A DNA stretch of 51,009 nt from Prevotella sp. UBA2739 (GTDB lineage Bacteria; Bacteroidota; Bacteroidia; Bacteroidales; Bacteroidaceae), in assembly GCA_002353525.1 (NCBI GenBank), contig DEJV01000032.1:1-51009 (forward strand), in the 5' to 3' direction. The position numbers and the translations under genes were made by a program. Positions within the stretch are counted from its first letter, which is position 1; each line of letters begins with the position of its first letter. The notes beneath the pieces were generated by a model. It was given only the letters and a program-made list of their open reading frames with translations, was not told the DNA's origin and did no database searches. Positions 26,974 through 34,268 of the stretch are shown piece by piece.

Positions 26974-26994
26974 AAACAAAAACAAAATAAGAAT

Positions 26995-28770
26995 ATGAAA
27001 AAGCTATTTTATTCGTTATTTGCTCTGGCTATGACAGCCATGACATTCACCGCCTGTGAGGACGTACCCGCTCCTTACGACCTGCCCACCGAGCAGAAGG
27101 GCGGCGGTGAGAACCCAAAGGCCGACCCCACAGGCAGCGGAACCATCGAGAGCCCGTTCAACGTGTCGGCAGCTCACGACTTCATCGATGCGGGCGAAGG
27201 TCTCGACAACGATGTCTACGTAGAGGGCACCATCGTATCTATCAAGGAACTCGACACCGGCAACTTCGGCAATGCCACCTATTATATCTCTGACGACGGC
27301 ACCAGCAGCAACCAGCTGGAGGTCTACCGCGGCATGTCGCTGGGCAACAAGAAGTTCACCAAGAGCGACGAGATCAAGGTGGGCGACAAGGTAGTGGTTT
27401 GCGGACGCCTGGTCAACTACGGCGGCAACACCCACGAGTTCACACAGGGCAACTATATCTACAAGCTCAACGGCGAGGAGTATAAGGAGCCCGAAGGCGA
27501 GGCCAAGGGCAGCGGCACACTCTCCGATCCCTACAATGCCTTCGCTGCCAACCAGTATATTGCCACGCTGGCTGCCGACACCAAGAGCGACAAGGACATC
27601 TACATCAAGGGTAAGATTGCCTCTATCGCCAACAACGGCGAGTTCTCTGAAGCTTATGGCAACGCTACCTTCTACATCTCTGACGACGGCACCGACAAGG
27701 CTACCTTCTACGTGTTCCGCACCCTCTATCTGGGCAACCGCAAGTGGCAGGCTGGCGACACACAGATCAAGGTGGGCGACGACGTCATCATCTGCGGTAA
27801 GGTGGTCTACTACAAAGGCAACACACCCGAGACTTCGGCCAACGAGAGCTACATCTACTCGCTTAACGGCAAGACCGGCGACGGCGGCCAGAGCGGTGCC
27901 GACATGGGCTCGAAGGATAGTCCTATCACCGTGGCCAAGGCCATCGAGATCATCAACGGCATGGCCGACAACGAGACCTCTGAGGGGGCTGCCTACGTGA
28001 AGGGTAAGATTGTGCAGATCAAGACTACCGACGAGAACATTGCCAAGTACAAGAACATCGACTACGTGATTTCTGACGACGGTACCGACAAGAACACCAT
28101 GACCGTGTTCCGCGGCAAGAACATCGACGGCGCCGACTTCACCAAGGCTGGCGAAATCAATGTAGGCGACGTGGTGGTCGTCTATGGCAAACTGCAGAAG
28201 TATGTCAAGAACGGCACCATGACTCCCGAGCTGGCTCAGGGCAACTACCTCATCTCTATCAACGGCGGCGGCTCTAGCGGCGGCGACAGCGACGTAGAGA
28301 CGGGCGACAACGGTAACTTCGAGACATGGGCCGACGGCGCTCCCACCAACTGGAAGACTGCCTCTACGGCAGGCAACGCCACCCTCTCGCAGAGCAACAC
28401 CGCCCATGGCGGCGTCTACTCGGTGAAGGTGGGCGGCACCAGCTCATCCAACAAGCGCCTGGGCTATAAGGAGCTCAAGCTCAAGGCCGGCAAGTACACC
28501 CTGAAGTTCTATGCCCGCGCCGACTCAGACAAGGGCGCAGCCGTACGCCCGGGCTATGTGCCCGTGACCGACGGAACGGCGGGCAGCTATGTCTACAGAG
28601 ACGGCTACACGGATGTCAACAACAACGGCTGGACCGAAATCACCCACGAGTTCACCCTTGATGCCGACGGCACCTACAGCATCGTCATCATGAACTCGAA
28701 GAACCCCGGTGGCGATGTGCTCATCGACGACGTGACCCTCACCACGGGCAACAAGCAGGTGATTAAATAA
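26995..28770 (+). CDS. Lipoprotein with three tandem OB-like repeats and a C-terminal CBM-like domain
   Basis: A 591-residue lipoprotein (lipobox TFTAC). Three homologous units of about 120 residues begin GSGTIESPFNV (about 42), GSGTLSDPYNA (about 171) and GSKDSPITVAKA (about 302). Each has an x-Y-x-x-G-x-I strand, a YISDDGT motif, an F-R-G/L-Y-L-G segment and a K-V-G-D-x-V-V-x-x-G-K strand. A C-terminal domain (about 437-591, NGNFETWADGAPTNWKTAST) has the shape of CBM4/9-type jelly rolls. It probably works with the two proteins encoded upstream at the cell surface. Confidence 0.8.
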   Translation: MKKLFYSLFALAMTAMTFTACEDVPAPYDLPTEQKGGGENPKADPTGSGTIESPFNVSAAHDFIDAGEGLDNDVYVEGTIVSIKELDTGNFGNATYYISDDGTSSNQLEVYRGMSLGNKKFTKSDEIKVGDKVVVCGRLVNYGGNTHEFTQGNYIYKLNGEEYKEPEGEAKGSGTLSDPYNAFAANQYIATLAADTKSDKDIYIKGKIASIANNGEFSEAYGNATFYISDDGTDKATFYVFRTLYLGNRKWQAGDTQIKVGDDVIICGKVVYYKGNTPETSANESYIYSLNGKTGDGGQSGADMGSKDSPITVAKAIEIINGMADNETSEGAAYVKGKIVQIKTTDENIAKYKNIDYVISDDGTDKNTMTVFRGKNIDGADFTKAGEINVGDVVVVYGKLQKYVKNGTMTPELAQGNYLISINGGGSSGGDSDVETGDNGNFETWADGAPTNWKTASTAGNATLSQSNTAHGGVYSVKVGGTSSSNKRLGYKELKLKAGKYTLKFYARADSDKGAAVRPGYVPVTDGTAGSYVYRDGYTDVNNNGWTEITHEFTLDADGTYSIVIMNSKNPGGDVLIDDVTLTTGNKQVIK

Positions 28771-28839
28771 GGGGCTTGAAACCAAGCCAAAACAGGGGTC
28801 TGAGCCCCTAAACGATAAAAAACGGCCAAAATATTTGGT

Positions 28840-28871
28840 GGGGTGCGAAATTCTTTGTAATTTTGCACCCC
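28840..28871 (+). promoter_or_regulatory. Leader hairpin before the L31 gene
   Basis: GGGGTGCGAAATT (28840-28852) and AATTTTGCACCCC (28859-28871) form a 13-pair stem (one G-T wobble) with a 6-base loop, 45 bases before the L31 start. No T-tract follows, so it is more likely a regulatory structure or operator than a terminator. Confidence 0.6.
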
Positions 28872-28915
28872 AAACGTGTAGAACGTATTTAAACATTCAA
28901 TATTTTAAAGCAACA

Positions 28916-29170
28916 ATGAAAAAAGGTTTACATCCCGAAAACTATCGCCCCGTCGTGTTCAGAGACATGTCCAACGGCGATATGTTCCTCTCAAAGTCTA
29001 CATGCAAGACTACAGAGACAGTAGAATTTGAAGGCGAAACTTACCCAGTGGTAAAAGTAGAAATCTCCAGCAGCTCGCACCCCTTCTATACCGGTAAGAG
29101 CAAGCTCGTCGACACCGCAGGTCGTGTTGATAAGTTCATGAGCCGCTACGGCAAGTCTCAGAAGAAGTAA
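28916..29170 (+). CDS. rpmE2: 50S ribosomal protein L31, type B
   Basis: A component of the large ribosomal subunit at the central protuberance. The 84-residue sequence contains HPENYRPVVFRDMSNGDMFL, PVVKVEISSSSHPFYTGKSK and DTAGRVDKFMSRYGK, standard for type B L31. It lacks the zinc-binding Cys pairs of type A (C- form), as expected for a zinc-independent paralogue. I chose the ATG at 28916 because homology begins there. Confidence 0.95.
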   Translation: MKKGLHPENYRPVVFRDMSNGDMFLSKSTCKTTETVEFEGETYPVVKVEISSSSHPFYTGKSKLVDTAGRVDKFMSRYGKSQKK

Positions 29171-29199
29171 GATATATATTTTCCACTAATAGACATCAG

Positions 29200-29243
29200 G
29201 AAGTGCGTCCAAGCGTAGTTGCATATGCGCCGGGACGCACTTC
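29200..29243 (+). terminator. Terminator of the L31 gene
   Basis: GAAGTGCGTCC (29200-29210) and GGACGCACTTC (29233-29243) pair perfectly and are followed by TTTGGTTT. The 22-base loop is long but the stem is strong. Confidence 0.75.
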
Positions 29244-29251
29244 TTTGGTTT

Positions 29252-29325
29252 ACAAGCTAGCAAGCTGCCAAGCCAACAAGCCAGCAAGCTGCCGAGCCCA
29301 CAAGCTAACAAGCCAGCAAGCTAAT
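29252..29325. repeat. Short AAGCTAGCAAGCTGCC-type tandem repeats
   Basis: About 75 bases made of 8-11 base units of the form CAAGCYAGCAAGCTGCC. Nothing in 29244-29450 looks like a gene; a Pro/Ala-rich frame through this stretch is a reading of the repeat. Confidence 0.6.
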
Positions 29326-29450
29326 CACCTCTTTCTCTGCAGGTTGCGGCTGTGCCGCAACAACCCGCAAGCAACGAATCCGCAAGCACCCCCCAGCCCC
29401 CTCCAAGCAACCCTCCCTCCTCTATCCCCCATCTCTAATCCTCAATCCTC

Positions 29451-30395
29451 ATGAAATACGCCAAGCTCCTTGCCCTCCTGTTCACCGCAGCAGCCCTGCC
29501 GATGCTCACCGCCTGCTCCAGCGACGATGACAACAACGACGGCGGCGACAAGCCAGAAACCCCGAAGGTAGTGAACAACAATAAAAACAATGCCGCGCAG
29601 CAGCCCGAACTGGCCCGACTGGAGTTCCCACGGGTGAAAACTGGCAGCATCGTCATCGTCCATAATGCCACCCTCAACTCGCGCACCAACGAGATGGGCG
29701 TCAACTACTGCGTGGAATGGGACCCGCAGAAGATGGCGCAGCGCTGGACCTGCTACCAGATGTACGAAAGCATCAAGGACGGCAACACCACCCGCTACAA
29801 TCCGGGCACTAACACCACCCTCACACCGGGCAGCCAATACCCCAACGACGAGTTCCTCTCGTCCACCTACCACTTCACCGTCGACCCCTACCGAGGCTCC
29901 GGCTACGATCATGGCCACATCTGCCCCTCCGCCGACCGGCTGGGCTCCTACGAAGCCAACCGCCAGACGTTCTATCTGACCAACATGCAGCCGCAGACCA
30001 ACGGCTTCAACGCCGGCACATGGGAGAACATGGAGAGCCAGGTGCGCAAGTGGAACCGCAACGACTTCCGTGACACCCTCTATGTCTGCAAGGGAGGCAC
30101 CATCGACAGCGACGCCCACATTGCCGCCCATATCGGCAGCGGCAAGAACCGCATCCCCGTGCCCAAGTATTTCTTCATGGCCATTCTCTGCAAGAACGCG
30201 CAGGGCTACAAGGCCATGGCCTTCTGGATAGAGCACAAGGCAGGCTCCGACGACGGTCAGGGCCTCAAGCAGTATGTCATCTCCATCGACCAGCTGGAGC
30301 AGCACACCGGCATCGACTTCTTCTGCAACCTGCCCGACGACATCGAGGAGAAAGCCGAGAGCAGCGTGGCCGCCAACGCATGGGGGTTTAAGTAA
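29451..30395 (+). CDS. DNA/RNA non-specific endonuclease (NUC1 family) lipoprotein
   Basis: A 314-residue exported nuclease. The lipobox LTACSSDDD places Cys near residue 22. GYDHGHICPSADR is the catalytic block; the usual D-R-G-H is D-H-G-H here, keeping the general-base His. FYLTNMQPQTNGFNAGTWEN contains the metal-binding Asn motif N-x-x-x-Q-x-x-x-x-N, and FFMAILCKN lies near the C-terminus. These enzymes degrade DNA and RNA outside the cytoplasm. Together with the EEP enzyme it suggests nucleic-acid scavenging. Confidence 0.9.
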   Translation: MKYAKLLALLFTAAALPMLTACSSDDDNNDGGDKPETPKVVNNNKNNAAQQPELARLEFPRVKTGSIVIVHNATLNSRTNEMGVNYCVEWDPQKMAQRWTCYQMYESIKDGNTTRYNPGTNTTLTPGSQYPNDEFLSSTYHFTVDPYRGSGYDHGHICPSADRLGSYEANRQTFYLTNMQPQTNGFNAGTWENMESQVRKWNRNDFRDTLYVCKGGTIDSDAHIAAHIGSGKNRIPVPKYFFMAILCKNAQGYKAMAFWIEHKAGSDDGQGLKQYVISIDQLEQHTGIDFFCNLPDDIEEKAESSVAANAWGFK

Positions 30396-30403
30396 AAGCC
30401 CCC

Positions 30404-30474
30404 CTACGGCCCCCGAGGGGGCTTCATATGCTTAAAGGGGGTATAGTGTCCCCCTCGGGGGACGAAAGGGGGGC
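30404..30474. repeat. GGGGGCTT palindromic cluster after the nuclease gene
   Basis: Several overlapping arms of GCCCCC and GGGGGC (GGCCCCCGAGGGGGCTTCAT and a second CCCCCTCGGGGG) can form hairpins and probably end transcription. The GGGGGCTTCAT motif recurs in the 21-base tandem repeat at 32143. Confidence 0.6.
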
Positions 30475-30480
30475 TAAACC

Positions 30481-30599
30481 TCTCCCCTCTCCCCTCACCT
30501 CTCACCCCTAAAAAGCACATCTCTTGCTTCTTGCTTCTTACTCTCTTGCTTCTAAAAAGCACATCTCTCACCTCTCTCCCCTCACCTCTCTCCCCTAAA
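30481..30599. repeat. CT-rich tandem repeat, second copy
   Basis: CTCTCCCCTCACCTCTCACC-type units with two TAAAAAGCACATCT spacers. It matches the 15303-15460 repeat in composition and layout, and again lies between converging genes. Confidence 0.7.
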
Positions 30600-30603
30600 A
30601 AAG

Positions 30604-30642
30604 AAAAGTGTCGCTATGAATCCATCACTGCGACACTTTTTT
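30604..30642. terminator. Bidirectional terminator
   Basis: AAAAGTGTCGC (30604-30614) and GCGACACTTTT (30630-30640) pair perfectly with T-runs on both strands (A-run on the left, TTTTTT on the right). It can end both the nuclease transcript and the opposing lipoprotein transcript. The rest of 30643-30763 holds no visible gene, only a weak GGTTC/GAACC hairpin near 30731-30757. Confidence 0.8.
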
Positions 30643-30763
30643 CGTAACAATCTAATTACCTAAAAACAATACTAAAACCTAAATCTATTATCACTATCTA
30701 TAATTACAACTAAATATCGTATTACTCTAGGGGTTCACCTCCTCGAGGGTGCGAACCAATCAT

Positions 30764-31366
30764 TCACTTCTTCGCTGCCGTGCGCACCAGCTTGGTGGCA
30801 GACTTCGCGCCAGAAGCGGCTGCACGGGTGGCATCACCATCGAAGGCGCCCTTCTTGCTGTAGCCATAGTAGTAGTCGTCATACCAGCCCCACTCGTAGT
30901 AGCTGCCCCAGTTGTTGGGCGAGTAGGTCTTCTGCAGACGGAACGAAGAGCTGCTGCCATCCTCGAAATCAATGTAGCCGGTGAAGTAGCCGCTCGACAG
31001 ACTGTAGTCGCGAATCTCGGCATAGATATCCTCCTCCACGTAGTAGAGCTGAATCACGCCCATCGTCACCTGCCAGCGAATGTGGTTGGCCACATAGTAG
31101 GCATTTCTCGAGCGGTGATACCAGGGCGACGAATTGCCGAAGTAGTCCACCTGATAACCCTCGCCGCTGGCATACTGGTAGGGGTTCTTGTCGAAGTAGA
31201 TGGTGCTATAGTCAGCCACGTAGCCATTGATCATCACGCCCATATCGCCCTCCCAGGCACCCTCGAGGGTGTATGCCTCATACTCGTCCTCATCGGTATC
31301 GCACGAAGCGAAGGTCATGGCCATAGCCATCATGATGAGTGCCAGAAGTGTGAAATTCTTTTTCAT
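30764..31366 (-). CDS. Tyr-rich hypothetical lipoprotein
   Basis: A 200-residue lipoprotein with lipobox MTFASCD. The mature part has a lipocalin-like start (LEGAWEGDMG) and an unusually Tyr-rich middle and end (YYEWGWYDDYYYGYSKKG). The C-terminus is Ala/Lys-rich. I chose the ATG at 31366 because an AGGAG sits eight bases upstream; the ATG two codons earlier (31372) is too close to it. A minus-strand TATCTTTG element lies at 31422-31415. Function unknown. Confidence 0.75.
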   Translation of the reverse strand: MKKNFTLLALIMMAMAMTFASCDTDEDEYEAYTLEGAWEGDMGVMINGYVADYSTIYFDKNPYQYASGEGYQVDYFGNSSPWYHRSRNAYYVANHIRWQVTMGVIQLYYVEEDIYAEIRDYSLSSGYFTGYIDFEDGSSSSFRLQKTYSPNNWGSYYEWGWYDDYYYGYSKKGAFDGDATRAAASGAKSATKLVRTAAKK

Positions 31367-31496
31367 ATTCATATCTCCTATTCGTTAAACGGTTTGTAAC
31401 TTTGTTTCTTGCTGCAAAGATAGCGAAAGTTTTCCCTCCGTCCAACGTAATTTACCTATTTCGGTATAGGGAAATCCCTAAAAAAGAATAAAACGT

Positions 31497-31527
31497 TTTG
31501 GAAATTTCATAAAATGCACTATCTTTG
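31497..31527 (+). promoter_or_regulatory. Promoter of the peroxidase gene
   Basis: TTTG (31497-31500) and TATCTTTG (31520-31527) are 19 bases apart, matching the Bacteroidetes consensus. Upstream at 31468-31479 is the palindrome AGGGAAATCCCT. Confidence 0.75.
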
Positions 31528-31563
31528 TGGCAAGAAATTTCTTATCAATATCAAAAACAAAAA

Positions 31564-32115
31564 ATGAGAACCATCTATGATTTCTCTGTCAAAGACAGAA
31601 AAGGCAAGGACGTATCGCTGAAAGAATACGCCAACGAAGTATTATTGATTGTCAACACAGCAACTAAGTGTGGATTCACCCCTCAGTACGAAGAGTTGGA
31701 GAAACTCTATGAGAAGTATCACAGCCAGGGCTTCGAGATTCTCGACTTCCCCTGCAACCAGTTCGGACAGCAGGCTCCCGGCACCGACGAGAGCATTCAC
31801 AACTTCTGCAAGCTGAACTATGGCACCGAATTCCCCCGTTTCAAGAAGATCAAGGTCAATGGCGAAGACGCCGACCCCCTCTATAAGTTCCTCGTAGAGA
31901 TGAAAGGCTTTGCCGGATGGGATATGGAGCACCCCATTGCCCACATCCTCGACAACATGCTCACCGAGGCCGACCCCAACTACAAGGAGAAGCCCGACAT
32001 CAAGTGGAACTTCACCAAATTCCTCATCAACAAGAAGGGACAGGTGGTGGCCCGCTTCGAGCCCACAGAGAAAATCGAGAACATTGAAAAGCAGATCGAG
32101 GAGCTGCTGAAGTAA
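31564..32115 (+). CDS. Glutathione peroxidase family protein
   Basis: A thiol peroxidase of 183 residues that reduces hydroperoxides, probably using thioredoxin as reductant. The peroxidatic Cys is C36 in NTATKCGFTPQYEELEKLY. FPCNQFGQQAPG carries the conserved Gln, and IKWNFTKFLINKKGQVVARF the catalytic Trp-Asn. It is a Cys, not selenocysteine, form. A thioredoxin reductase gene follows in the same direction about 220 bases on. The ATG at 31564 is where homology begins. Confidence 0.92.
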   Translation: MRTIYDFSVKDRKGKDVSLKEYANEVLLIVNTATKCGFTPQYEELEKLYEKYHSQGFEILDFPCNQFGQQAPGTDESIHNFCKLNYGTEFPRFKKIKVNGEDADPLYKFLVEMKGFAGWDMEHPIAHILDNMLTEADPNYKEKPDIKWNFTKFLINKKGQVVARFEPTEKIENIEKQIEELLK

Positions 32116-32142
32116 GCCCAAAGCCCTCCATACTGCCCCCGA

Positions 32143-32228
32143 GGGGGCTTCATTACCCAGCAAGGGGGCATCATTACCCAGCAAGGGGGCTTCATTACCC
32201 AGCAAGGGGGGCCTTCATTACCCAGCAA
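32143..32228. repeat. Four-copy 21-base tandem repeat
   Basis: Units GGGGGCTTCATTACCCAGCAA at 32143-32163, 32164-32184 (one change) and 32185-32205, then a 23-base variant to 32228. There are no unique spacers, so this is a VNTR, not a CRISPR. It lies between the peroxidase and thioredoxin reductase genes. Confidence 0.9.
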
Positions 32229-32336
32229 GGCACTAGCCTCTCCCTAGGTTCGGTATGTTGCGATACCATCGCAACACCCACCCCTCCCCCAATCACCCCC
32301 AAACCATCGCAATCACAAAAAAAACAACAATAAACT

Positions 32337-33269
32337 ATGGAACACGTAAAATGCCTTATCGTTGGCAGCGGCCCCGCCGGATACACTGCTGCCATCTACG
32401 CTTCACGCGCAAACCTGCAGCCCGTTGAGTATGCAGGCATACAGCCCGGTGGCCAGCTCACACAGACCACCATCGTCGAGAACTTCCCCGGCTATCCCGA
32501 GGGAGTAGACGGCAACCAGATGATGATGGACATCCGCCAGCAGGCCGAGCGCTTCGGTGCCGACATCCGCGACGGCATCATTGTCAAGGCCGACCTCAGC
32601 AAGCAGCCCTATGTGCTCACCACCGAGGAGGGCCACGAGATCAGCGCCGACACGGTGATCATCGCCACTGGCGCATCAGCCAAATACCTGGGACTGGCCG
32701 ACGAGGCCAAATATCGCGGCGAGGGCGTGAGCGCCTGTGCCACCTGCGACGGATTCTTCTATCGCAAGAAGACCGTGGCCGTGGTGGGCGGTGGCGACAC
32801 AGCCTGCGAGGACGCGCTCTATCTGGCCGGACTGGCCAAGAAGGTCTACCTCATCGTGCGCAAGCCGTTCCTGCGCGCCTCGAAGGTGATGCAGCAGCGC
32901 GTCATGGAGACCGAGAACATCGAGATCCTGTTTGAGCACAACACCGTAGGACTCTTCGGAGAGAACGGCGTCGAGGGTGCCCGTCTCGTGAAGCGCAAGG
33001 GTGAGCCCGACGAGGAGATGGTCGACATTGCCATCGACGGATTCTTCCTCGCCATCGGCCATAAGCCCAACAGCGACTTCGTGAAAGACTATCTCGAGAC
33101 CGACGAGGTGGGTTACATCAAGACCATCGACGGCACACCACGCACCAAGCTGCCCGGTGTCTTTGCCGCAGGCGACGTGGCCGACCCGCACTACCGCCAG
33201 GCCATCACAGCCGCTGCCAGCGGTTGCAAGGCCGCCCTCGAGGCCGAGCGCTATCTGCAGACGCTCTGA
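32337..33269 (+). CDS. trxB: Thioredoxin-disulfide reductase
   Basis: A flavoenzyme that passes NADPH electrons to thioredoxin. The FAD-binding GSGPAG lies at residues 10-15, the redox-active C134-A-T-C137 in SACATCDGF, the NADPH-binding VVGGGDTACEDALYL near 149-163, and the C-terminal FAD motif GVFAAGDVAD. Its 310 residues are normal. It follows the thiol peroxidase, giving an oxidative-stress pair. Confidence 0.96.
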   Translation: MEHVKCLIVGSGPAGYTAAIYASRANLQPVEYAGIQPGGQLTQTTIVENFPGYPEGVDGNQMMMDIRQQAERFGADIRDGIIVKADLSKQPYVLTTEEGHEISADTVIIATGASAKYLGLADEAKYRGEGVSACATCDGFFYRKKTVAVVGGGDTACEDALYLAGLAKKVYLIVRKPFLRASKVMQQRVMETENIEILFEHNTVGLFGENGVEGARLVKRKGEPDEEMVDIAIDGFFLAIGHKPNSDFVKDYLETDEVGYIKTIDGTPRTKLPGVFAAGDVADPHYRQAITAAASGCKAALEAERYLQTL

Positions 33270-33286
33270 ATTCGAAGTGACTTTAA

Positions 33287-33314
33287 TTCGGAGGTACGAG
33301 CTCGTACCTCCGAA
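33287..33314. terminator. Perfect 28-base palindrome after trxB
   Basis: TTCGGAGGTACGAG (33287-33300) is followed directly by its exact reverse complement (33301-33314), then AAAAC. It could form a hairpin that ends trxB transcripts, though a loop needs a few unpaired bases and there is no T-tract. Perfect palindromes of this length without spacer are unusual. Confidence 0.6.
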
Positions 33315-33382
33315 AACTCTGAATACTCTGAAAACTCCGAATCCTCCGAATACTCCGAACCCTCCGAAAACTCCGAAAACTA
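33315..33382. repeat. CTCCGAAAA-type short tandem repeats
   Basis: About eight 7-10 base units of the form ACTCYGAA/CCTCCGAA run from the palindrome to just before the DUF4251 gene. They look like expansions of the palindrome's own CCTCCGAA end. Confidence 0.65.
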
Positions 33383-33393
33383 GATTAAAAAAA

Positions 33394-33888
33394 ATGAAGA
33401 AAATCGTTATCATGGCCTTGCTGGCCTTCCTTTGGGCCCAATGCCCCGCGCAGGAACAGACAAAAAAGCTCACGAAGAAAGAACGTGAGGAACTGGCACT
33501 GCAGATTATCGACGAACGCATTGAGGCGCGCATCTTCGCCATCGACGTGGAGCGCATCACCTCCGCCAACCAACAGTTCCACGGACTGGAGAAAGGCTAT
33601 GGCATCACCGTCGAGGAAGACATCATGACCGGCCATCTGCCCGGCTCCACCGGCACCAACTCGGGAGCCTACGGCAGCAGCAGCCGGTTGAAGTTCAACG
33701 CCAAGATCAAGACCTTCGACGTTACGCAAAACAAGAAGGGCACCATCAAGACCATCAAGATTGAGGCCGAGGACGACACGGAGAAGTACCGCGCCACGAT
33801 CACCGTCTTCAAGACGGGCCGTTGCGACCTGAGCATCAAGGCACAGGGACAGTCCACCATCTCCTTCGAGGGAGCCATGCGCCTCTAG
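33394..33888 (+). CDS. DUF4251 exported protein
   Basis: A 164-residue exported protein. A signal peptide (KKIVIMALLAFLWAQCPAQ) is followed by a charged helix and a beta-rich part with YGSSSRLKFNAKIKTFDVTQ and GRCDLSIKAQGQSTISFEGA, the DUF4251 pattern of Bacteroidetes. Function is unknown. I chose the ATG at 33394; the open frame runs further upstream through the repeats but without homology. Confidence 0.8.
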   Translation: MKKIVIMALLAFLWAQCPAQEQTKKLTKKEREELALQIIDERIEARIFAIDVERITSANQQFHGLEKGYGITVEEDIMTGHLPGSTGTNSGAYGSSSRLKFNAKIKTFDVTQNKKGTIKTIKIEAEDDTEKYRATITVFKTGRCDLSIKAQGQSTISFEGAMRL

Positions 33889-34268
33889 CGCCAGCTTTAA
33901 TTTTGTTCAGTCACATATTATGCATTATGCATTATAAATATTTGTGGATCAAATTATTCACATTAGGATAATTCGTTTCCTTTATCAACGTTAACGATAA
34001 CGCTAACGCTAACTGTCTTGCGACCTTGGGTAGAAGTCCGTTAGGCTTGGTTAGCGTTATTTCTTCCGCCAGGCACATGACCAGAGGTCATGATTTCTGC
34101 TAATTTACAGGAAGCAACCCTCAAGCAGCAATGTAAATTATCAATTCTCAATTATCAATTATCAATTGAATGAGGTTATCGTTAACGTTATCGTTAGAAT
34201 AGTCGTTCCCGTTAACGTTCCCGTTCCCGTTGTTTGATCCCGTCAGGCAGTTCCCGTTAACGTTAACG
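33889..34268. repeat. Repeat-filled tail-to-tail junction
   Basis: There is no gene here. It contains dispersed repeat copy B (33939-33980), TCAATTATCAATT repeats (34138-34170), and two clusters of hexameric CGTTAA/CGTTAT/CGTTCC units (33988-34015 and 34174-34276) built around the self-complementary GTTAAC. The first cluster pairs with GGTTAGCGTTAT at about 34049-34060. Confidence 0.7.

Noticed and set aside
29203..29454. 83-codon Pro/Ala-rich frame after L31
   Set aside because: It begins inside the L31 terminator and translates the AAGC repeats.
32143..32228. Possible CRISPR-like array
   Set aside because: Units are contiguous with no unique spacers and no cas genes are nearby. It is a tandem repeat.
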